In this document: positions 57,321 to 64,000 of the stretch, one piece after another
How the letters are laid out: every line of letters begins with the position of its first letter
How positions within the stretch are numbered: position 1 is the first letter of the stretch
Assembly: GCA_903849645.1 (NCBI GenBank)
Contig: CAINJJ010000017.1
Span: forward strand, 37,400 to 101,399
Length of the DNA stretch: 64,000 nucleotides
Source: an uncultured Acidobacteriaceae bacterium
GTDB taxonomy: Bacteria; Acidobacteriota; Terriglobia; Terriglobales; Acidobacteriaceae
Direction: 5' to 3'
Translations under genes and position numbers: made by a program
The notes under the pieces: generated by a model
Seen by the model: the letters and a program-made list of their open reading frames with translations, nothing else
What the model was told of the DNA's origin: nothing
The model's database searches: none

Positions 57321-58607
57321 TTGAATGAGCCGCCCCTCGAGGGCACCGCGCAGGCGGCCGTCGAGTTGGCCGAGGTGCTGGCCAGCGAGCGCGGCGACCC
57401 CTTTCCGCCCATCATTCGCGCCCTGCGCAACCCCAACTTCCGCCTCTTCTGGAGCGGCAACTTCCTCTCCAACATCGGCACCTGGATGCAGAACGTCGCC
57501 CAGGGCTGGCTGGTGCTCACCCTCACCGGCTCTGCCTTCTGGCTGGGCGTGGTCGGCTTTGCCGGCTCCATTCCGTTTCTCTTTTTCACTCTCTTCGGCG
57601 GCGTCATCGCCGACCGCGTCAACAAGCGCCGCCTCCTGCTCGTCACCCAGTCCGTCATGATGCTGCTGGCTTTTCTCCTTGCCGCGCTCGCCTGGTCCAA
57701 GCTCATCACCGTGTGGGAAGTGGCCGCCATCGCCTTCCTCAACGGCACCGCCATGGCCATGAACCAGCCCAGCTACCAGGCCCTCGTTCCCCGCCTCGTC
57801 CGCCGCGAAGACCTCACCAACGCCATTGCCCTCAACTCCGCGCAGTTCAACATGTCCCGCATCCTCGGCCCCACCCTCGGCGGCTATGCCATGGCCCTGT
57901 TCGGCGTTGCGGGCAACTTCTTTCTCAACGGTCTCAGCTTCCTCGCCGTTCTCGGCGCCCTCACCCGCATCCGCTACCCCCAGGAAGAGGCGCCCCGCCG
58001 CGAATCCATGCTGGCCAGCCTGCGCGGCGGCTTCCGCTACGTCCGCCGCCAGCCGCAGATGTTTGTCCTGGTCCTCATGATGGCCGTGGCCAGCCTGCTC
58101 ACCATTCCCTTTCTCACCTTCATCCCCTACTTTGCCCGCATCCAGTTGGGAACCGGCGAGAGCGGCCTCGGCTGGCTCCTCGCCTCCTCCGGCGCGGGCG
58201 CGGTCCTTGGCGCGGTCACCGTCGCCTGGCAGGGCCAGATCCGCCATCGCGGAGCCATCATCGCCTTCTGCGGAGCCGCCGTCATGGGCGTGGTCATCCT
58301 CTTCTGCTACTCCCACAACTTCGCTCTCAGCCAGTTGTTCATGTTCTTTGAGGGCTTCGGGATGATCCTCACCATCTCCTCGGTCAACATCGCCATGCAG
58401 CAGTTGTCCGGAGACACCATGCGCGGCCGCGTCATGAGCATCTACGGCACCTGCTTCCTCGGCCTGCCGCCCCTCGGCTCCCTGCTCGCGGGCGAACTCT
58501 CCCGCCACATCCCCACCAGCCACGCTCTGGCCATGATGTCCGGCGCCGCCATGCTCGCCTTCCTCGGCTTCTACGCCTTCTCCCCTGCCCTCCGCCAGCT
58601 CGATTGA
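57321..58607 (+). CDS. MFS transporter, MFS_3 (EntS-like) family
   Basis: 428 residues from TTG 57321; GTG 57375 is an alternative, and the TTG has only a weak AGG upstream. Twelve hydrophobic segments follow a charged N-terminus. Typical of the MFS_3/EntS group are ALRNPNFRLFWSGNFLSNIG, TWMQNVAQGWLVLTLTGSAF, GGVIADRVNKRRLLL and LTNAIALNSAQFNMSRILGP. Members export siderophores or other small molecules. No siderophore genes are adjacent, so substrate is unknown. Its start lies close to the divergent M28 gene. Confidence 0.88.
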   Translation: MNEPPLEGTAQAAVELAEVLASERGDPFPPIIRALRNPNFRLFWSGNFLSNIGTWMQNVAQGWLVLTLTGSAFWLGVVGFAGSIPFLFFTLFGGVIADRVNKRRLLLVTQSVMMLLAFLLAALAWSKLITVWEVAAIAFLNGTAMAMNQPSYQALVPRLVRREDLTNAIALNSAQFNMSRILGPTLGGYAMALFGVAGNFFLNGLSFLAVLGALTRIRYPQEEAPRRESMLASLRGGFRYVRRQPQMFVLVLMMAVASLLTIPFLTFIPYFARIQLGTGESGLGWLLASSGAGAVLGAVTVAWQGQIRHRGAIIAFCGAAVMGVVILFCYSHNFALSQLFMFFEGFGMILTISSVNIAMQQLSGDTMRGRVMSIYGTCFLGLPPLGSLLAGELSRHIPTSHALAMMSGAAMLAFLGFYAFSPALRQLD

Positions 58608-58713
58608 GCCGCGAGGGAACCCGGCGCACCCCGGCAAAAACAAACGCCCCGCTCCTGCCTCGCCGGCTGGAATGGGGCGCGATGTTCTTTGCCGCTGCTG
58701 AAAAACCGGGTTT

Positions 58714-58968
58714 CTAGTGCCCCCGCCGCACCTCGCCCGGCTCCTCCGGCTCAGGAGGCAGGGCGGCCAGCCGCTTCTCGCTCCGCCGGCCCATCAAAAA
58801 CATCGTCAGCCCAAAGACAAACAGCACCAGCCCCCACCAGAGATTGGCGTTGATGCCCAGGCTCGCGTCATAGATGGGCGAGCCGTTGGTGGCGATGCCG
58901 AAAATGGTAAGGATCAGGCCGACCAGCGTAAACATCAGCCCCATTGGAATGCGTAAATCCAGATTCAT
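58714..58968 (-). CDS. Small two-helix membrane protein downstream of the Na+/solute symporter
   Basis: 84 residues from ATG 58968, with GGGGACCC upstream. Two hydrophobic helices (PMGLMFTLVGLILTIFGIA and LWWGLVLFVFGLTMFLMG) flank a short loop SPIYDASLGINAN, and the C-terminus is Glu/Pro-rich. It begins 15 bases after the symporter stop and is therefore co-transcribed with it. It may be an accessory subunit; no family assignment is made. Confidence 0.75.
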   Translation of the reverse strand: MNLDLRIPMGLMFTLVGLILTIFGIATNGSPIYDASLGINANLWWGLVLFVFGLTMFLMGRRSEKRLAALPPEPEEPGEVRRGH

Positions 58969-58983
58969 GCGGGTCCCCTTTCC

Positions 58984-60810
58984 TTAGTAGAAGAAGATGT
59001 TCAAAGCCACAGCCATCAGCAGAACCGCCACCGCCAGCGCCTCGGGCCGCTTCCACCACACCAGGTGCGCGCGCTCCGGCTTGGGCGTGAGCGAGTGCAC
59101 CAGCCCCACCAGTTCCGACTCCGGCCGCGCCTTGGTCGCCAGGCTCACCACCACCGTCACAATGAAGTTGGCGCTGAAGGCGAAGATCGCGCCCCAGAAG
59201 TTCTGCGCCATGTCGCTCGGATAGTGGTGCACAACGGCGAGCCATCCGCCGTGAATGCCCGCCCGCGCCTCGATGGGCAGCGTCAGCCCATGGTGCAGCA
59301 TGGCCGCCGCGGTGCCCGTGATCAGCCCCGCAAACGCTCCGTGCCCTGTCGCCCGCTTCCAGAACATGCCCAGCAGGAACGTCGCAAACAACGGCGCGTT
59401 CACAAACGAGAACACCAGTTGCAGCGTGTCCATGATGTTGTTGAAGTTGATGGCTGCGTATGCTGTAGCGATCGACAGCAGGATGCCCCCCACCGTGGCC
59501 CATCGGCCCACCGCCATGTAGTGCTTGTCGCTGCCGCCCTTGTGGATGTACGACTGGTACAGGTCATAGGTAAAGACCGTGTTGAAGGCCGTCACGTTGC
59601 CCGCCATGCCGCTCATGAAGCTGGCCAGCAGCGCCGTCAGGCCCAGGCCCAGAATGCCCGTCGGGAAGAAGTGCAGAAGCATGTTCGGCGTCGCCATGTC
59701 ATAGTCCAGCAGCGGCTGGCCGCTGGCCGTCAGCATCGGCTTGCCGGTGACCGGGTTGATCTTCGCCGGAACCAGCCCGCGTCCCTGCTCCACCTGAGGC
59801 GATACCACCACCGTGTTGTGGATGATCGCTCCATTGGCCGCGTAAGTGGTGGTCGTCGTAGTGTGCGGCGTGGGCAGCCCGATCGCCAGCAGTCCCGGCA
59901 AGATCACCAGGAACGGAAAGAAGATCTTGGGCACCGCGGCAATCAAGGGCACGCGCCGCGCCGACTCCATGTTTTTGGACGCCATGGCCGTCTGGATTAC
60001 CAGGAAGTCAGTGCACCAGTAGCCGGAGCCGAGCACGAATCCCAGTCCCATGCCGATGCCGATGATCTCAATGCCCATGGGGTTGGTGCTGGCGTGGGCC
60101 ACACCCTTCCACTCGTGCATGTAGGCCACGGGCACCGATGCCTTCAGGCCAGCCCAGCCTCCGATATTCCTCAGTCCCAGCAGCACCAGCGGCAAAAAGC
60201 CGGCAATGATCAGAAAGAACTGCAGCACCTCGTTGTAGATGGCGCTCGTGAGCCCGCCCAGGAAGATATAGGCCAGCACGATGATCGCGGACAGCACGAT
60301 CGAGAAGGTGAAGATGCCCTCCGGCGCCCAGCCCAGCGCGTGAAACAGCCCGTCAAACACATGCAGGGCCTGGATCAGCCTGGCCATGGCATACATCGAA
60401 ATGCCGGAGCTGAACACCGTCATCACCGCAAACGAGCAGGCGTTCAAGGCGCGGGTCTTCTCGTCGAAGCGCATGCGCAGAAACTCCGGCACCGAGCGCG
60501 CCTTGGAGCCGTAGTAGAACGGCATCATGAAGATGCCCACAAAGACCATGGCCGGAATGGCGCCGATGCCGTAGAAGTGCGCGGTCTCCAGGCCGTACTT
60601 GGCGCCCGAGGCGCCCATGCCGATGACCTCTTGCGCGCCCAGGTTGGCGCTGATAAAGGCCAGCCCGCAGATCCAGGCGGGAAGCGCCCGGCCGGCCTGG
60701 AAGAAGTCCTTGCTCGTCTTCATATAGCGCTTGAGGGCAAAGCCGATGCCCAGCACAAAGACGAAGTAGAGCAGCATGATCAGCCAATCGACGGCGGTCA
60801 GATTCAGCAC
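58984..60810 (-). CDS. Sodium:solute symporter (SSS family, SGLT-like)
   Basis: About 608 residues, start GTG 60810 chosen because AAGGAG lies six bases upstream; a TTG at 60831 would extend it by seven residues without a ribosome site. Fourteen or so hydrophobic helices, with ANLGAQEVIGMGASGAKYGL, YIFLGGLTSAIYNEVLQFF, GIGMGLGFVLGSGYWCTDF and LTALLASFMSGMAGNVTAFN. The last two contain typical SSS sugar/Na+ site residues. The loop after helix 7 is unusually long and Thr-rich (PHTTTTTTYAANGA). It imports a sugar or similar solute with Na+. The small gene 58714-58968 follows in the same operon. Confidence 0.92.
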   Translation of the reverse strand: MLNLTAVDWLIMLLYFVFVLGIGFALKRYMKTSKDFFQAGRALPAWICGLAFISANLGAQEVIGMGASGAKYGLETAHFYGIGAIPAMVFVGIFMMPFYYGSKARSVPEFLRMRFDEKTRALNACSFAVMTVFSSGISMYAMARLIQALHVFDGLFHALGWAPEGIFTFSIVLSAIIVLAYIFLGGLTSAIYNEVLQFFLIIAGFLPLVLLGLRNIGGWAGLKASVPVAYMHEWKGVAHASTNPMGIEIIGIGMGLGFVLGSGYWCTDFLVIQTAMASKNMESARRVPLIAAVPKIFFPFLVILPGLLAIGLPTPHTTTTTTYAANGAIIHNTVVVSPQVEQGRGLVPAKINPVTGKPMLTASGQPLLDYDMATPNMLLHFFPTGILGLGLTALLASFMSGMAGNVTAFNTVFTYDLYQSYIHKGGSDKHYMAVGRWATVGGILLSIATAYAAINFNNIMDTLQLVFSFVNAPLFATFLLGMFWKRATGHGAFAGLITGTAAAMLHHGLTLPIEARAGIHGGWLAVVHHYPSDMAQNFWGAIFAFSANFIVTVVVSLATKARPESELVGLVHSLTPKPERAHLVWWKRPEALAVAVLLMAVALNIFFY

Positions 60811-60980
60811 GAACGGCTCCTTGATTGCCAACAGCGGTTTGAGACAGGTGGAGGGGAACTCCGCAACACAACCAAACCACTCTACTGAGGGGGGGCGGCA
60901 TTCGTCCAGCGGTTTCTGAAAATGTTTTCATTTCCGCCTCTTCCCCACCCCCGCCCCCCTGCGGTTTACACTGAAAATCC

Positions 60981-62024
<1,044 letters not shown>

Positions 62025-62047
62025 AGCCCACACGGTAGATTGAAGCC

Positions 62048-62344
62048 ATGGCGTTTCCCCTGCCCCGCTTCTTTCAGTTGCGACAAAGATCCCTGGCGCG
62101 CGGCGTGCTGGTGTCGCTGGCCGCCGCGGCCCTCAGTCTGCGGCTTGAGGGGTTTCCGGACGACGCCAACCTCCACGGCTCCAACTGGCAGGCGCTCCTT
62201 GCGCTTGTGGTCTTTGCCGCCATGTTTGACACCGCCCGCTGCCTCGGCCGCAAGCTCAACTTCTACTATGCCGGGGTCCTGGTCCTCCTCTACGCCGAAC
62301 TCATGATCCTGGCGCTGGTCGTCTTCCTCTGGCTTTTTCTCTGA
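62048..62344 (+). CDS. Small membrane protein between mtnA and serS, function unknown
   Basis: 98 residues from ATG 62048. Three hydrophobic segments: GVLVSLAAAALSLRL, WQALLALVVFAAMFDTA and YYAGVLVLLYAELMILALVVF. It begins 23 bases after mtnA stops. No domain recognised. Composition and hydrophobicity support a genuine gene; the ribosome site is weak (GAAG). Confidence 0.6.
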   Translation: MAFPLPRFFQLRQRSLARGVLVSLAAAALSLRLEGFPDDANLHGSNWQALLALVVFAAMFDTARCLGRKLNFYYAGVLVLLYAELMILALVVFLWLFL

Positions 62345-62419
62345 GTGCCGACCCCAAACTTTCCCCAGGGGCCCCGCACCGGAGTTGCTTCCAACCCTGT
62401 CGGGTAAAATGGAAGAGCG

Positions 62420-63748
62420 ATGCTCGACTTGGGATTTGTCCGTGCCAACCTGGAAGTTGTCGAAGAAAAGCTGCGCGCCCGCGGCGCCGACCCCGCCGTC
62501 ATGCTGGGCGACTTTCGCGCCCTCGACCAGGCGCGCCGCGAGGCCATCACCCTGGCCGAACAGAGCAAGGCCCGCCGCAACGAGCTGAGCCAGCAGGTCG
62601 GCGCCCTCAAGAAGGCCGGTCAGGACGCCACCGCCCTCATGGACGAGACCCGCGCCCTCAAAGACAAGCTGGACGAACTCGACTCGACCGCCGGCGCGCT
62701 CGACGTACAGATGCGCCAGGCCATGGCGCACATCCCCAACCTCACCCGCGACGAGGTCCCCGCCGGCAAGTCCGAGGCCGACAACGTGACTGTCAAGACC
62801 TGGGGCGAAAAGCCTTCCCTCGACTTCGAGCCCAAGCCTCACTGGGAACTCGGCGAAGCCCTCGGCATCCTCGACCTCGAGCGCGCCGCCAAGCTCAGCG
62901 GAGCGCGCTTTGCCGTCTACATGGGCGCGGGCGCGCGGCTGGAGCGCGCGCTGATCAGCTTCATGCTCGACCTGCACACAGAGAAACACGGCTACACCGA
63001 GGTCCTGCCGCCCTTCATGGTCAACTCCAAGAGCCTTTTCGGCACCGGCCAGTTGCCCAAGTTCGCCGAGGACCTCTTCCGCTGCTCCGACGCCGACGCC
63101 GAGGCCGTGGCCCGCGGTGAGTTCAAGGACAACGACCACTGGCTCATCCCCACCGCCGAGGTCCCGGTGACCAATCTCTACCGCGACGAGATCCTTGACG
63201 AGGCGCGCCTGCCCATCTGCCTCACCGCCTATACGCCCTGCTTCCGGGCCGAGGCGGGCGCGGCCGGCAAGGACACCCGCGGCATCATCCGCCAGCATCA
63301 GTTTCAAAAGGTAGAGCTGGTCAAGTTCACCCGTCCCGAGGAGTCCGACGCCGAGCATGAGCGTCTCACCCGCGACGCCGAAGAAATTCTTGAGGCCCTC
63401 AAGCTCCCCTATCGCCGCATGTTGCTCTGCGCCGGCGACACCGGCTTCTCCTCCGCCAAGACCTATGACCTCGAAGTCTGGCTCCCCGGCCAGGCCCTCT
63501 ATCGCGAGATCTCCTCCTGCTCCAACTTTGAAGGCTTCCAGGCGCGGCGGGCCAACATCCGCTTCCGCCCGGCCGGCGCGGGCCCCAAAGGCAAGATCGA
63601 ATTTGTCCACACCATCAACGGCAGCGGGCTGGCCGTCGGACGCACCTGGCTGGCGATCCTCGAGAACTACCAGCAGGCCGACGGTTCAGTTCTGATTCCC
63701 GATGCGCTCCGCCCCTACATGGGCGGGCTGGAACGCATCACGCGGTAA
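62420..63748 (+). CDS. serS: Seryl-tRNA synthetase
   Basis: 442 residues from ATG 62420, with GGAAGAG five bases upstream. The N-terminal two-helix coiled coil that grips tRNA-Ser spans about residues 20-105 ([20 protein letters not shown] and [13 protein letters not shown]). Class II motifs follow: motif 1 around [21 protein letters not shown], motif 2 [20 protein letters not shown] with [11 protein letters not shown], and motif 3 [19 protein letters not shown]. It charges tRNA-Ser and, where present, tRNA-Sec. The adjacent partial gene overlaps its ribosome site with the stop. Confidence 0.97.
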   Translation: MLDLGFVRANLEVVEEKLRARGADPAVMLGDFRALDQARREAITLAEQSKARRNELSQQVGALKKAGQDATALMDETRALKDKLDELDSTAGALDVQMRQAMAHIPNLTRDEVPAGKSEADNVTVKTWGEKPSLDFEPKPHWELGEALGILDLERAAKLSGARFAVYMGAGARLERALISFMLDLHTEKHGYTEVLPPFMVNSKSLFGTGQLPKFAEDLFRCSDADAEAVARGEFKDNDHWLIPTAEVPVTNLYRDEILDEARLPICLTAYTPCFRAEAGAAGKDTRGIIRQHQFQKVELVKFTRPEESDAEHERLTRDAEEILEALKLPYRRMLLCAGDTGFSSAKTYDLEVWLPGQALYREISSCSNFEGFQARRANIRFRPAGAGPKGKIEFVHTINGSGLAVGRTWLAILENYQQADGSVLIPDALRPYMGGLERITR

Positions 63749-63755
63749 GGACGGC

Positions 63756-64000
63756 ATGAACAAGATTCTGAAGAGCTACTTCTACTGGACCTATCCGCGC
63801 GGCAGCTTCCACTACGACGTGATGGTGACGCTGATTCTGCTATTCATCTTCGTCACCCCGTGGCTCTGGAACTACGGCGACAAGCCCTCCACCGCCATCA
63901 GCCTCAAGCACCCCATTGAAGTGGTGGGCAGCGGCGGCCCCGGCTTGATCATCACCGTGGACGCCTCGGACGTGGTCGTCGACCGCGCCGCCTCCAACGC
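63756..64000 (+). CDS. Membrane protein of unknown function, truncated by window edge
   Basis: ATG 63756, with TAAGGA overlapping the serS stop, opens a frame running to the right edge (81 complete codons). One hydrophobic segment is visible (VMVTLILLFIFVTPWLW). It is preceded by SYFYWTYPRGSFHYD and followed by extracytoplasmic-looking strands (IEVVGSGGPGLIITVDASDV). It appears to be the start of a membrane-anchored protein. I cannot name a family from this piece; it is probably co-transcribed with serS. Confidence 0.65.
   Translation, partial: MNKILKSYFYWTYPRGSFHYDVMVTLILLFIFVTPWLWNYGDKPSTAISLKHPIEVVGSGGPGLIITVDASDVVVDRAASN

Overview
The window is 64 kb of GC-rich, gene-dense bacterial chromosome. 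It has no rRNA, tRNA, phage, insertion sequence or CRISPR array that I could see. The content fits an Acidobacteriota chromosome (Terriglobia/Acidobacteriaceae-like): a fused AroD-AroE enzyme, many small secreted or TonB-type proteins, YXWGXW and DUF3034-like envelope proteins, a CxxxY-type CcmE, an N-terminally extended Hfq, and palindromic intergenic repeats. That assignment is inference from gene content; there is no marker RNA in the window to prove it.

Layout. 1-6 kb: truncated M3 peptidase, fused aroDE, a brnTA toxin-antitoxin locus with an apparently frameshifted toxin, and two lipoproteins separated by a heptanucleotide repeat. 6-9.8 kb: superoxide dismutase and a large secreted clan GH-A-like glycosidase. 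9.9-16.3 kb: a signalling island with a sigma-54 activator, a lone Hpt protein, an H-NOX haem sensor, and a 1302-residue hybrid kinase that begins with an HNOBA domain and ends with its own NarL/LuxR-type DNA-binding response regulator. 16.3-22 kb: FUSC membrane protein, TPR protein and an orphan sugar-binding lipoprotein. 22-31 kb: dgt, a psd-pssA operon with an Asd-like protein lacking the catalytic Cys, a DUF465 protein, tsaB-rimI, an EmrB-type MFS pump with a probable CTG start, and a cystathionine gamma-synthase-family gene. 31-42.5 kb: GGDEF regulator, ABC exporter, secA, TonB-like protein, CYTH phosphatase, Sua5, Hfq-like protein and holB. 42.5-51 kb: membrane protein/XRE pair, two secreted or exported proteins, tmk, envelope proteins and recJ. 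51-54.4 kb: ferredoxin and a ccmE-ccmA-ybaK-ccmB operon. 54.4-64 kb: repeat-rich spacer with a 32-codon ORF, GCPII-like peptidase, MFS and Na+/solute transporters, mtnA, serS and a truncated membrane protein.

How the genes work together. Most of the window is housekeeping: shikimate pathway, phospholipid synthesis, t6A synthesis by TsaB and Sua5, replication (HolB, Tmk, Dgt), secretion (SecA) and cytochrome c maturation. The most distinctive locus is the H-NOX/HNOBA cluster. In it the two halves of a soluble-guanylate-cyclase-like sensor are split over two overlapping genes, and the second gene carries kinase, receivers, Hpt, final receiver and DNA-binding output in one chain. This looks like a self-contained nitric-oxide-to-promoter phosphorelay, with a further NtrC-type regulator and free Hpt protein immediately upstream.
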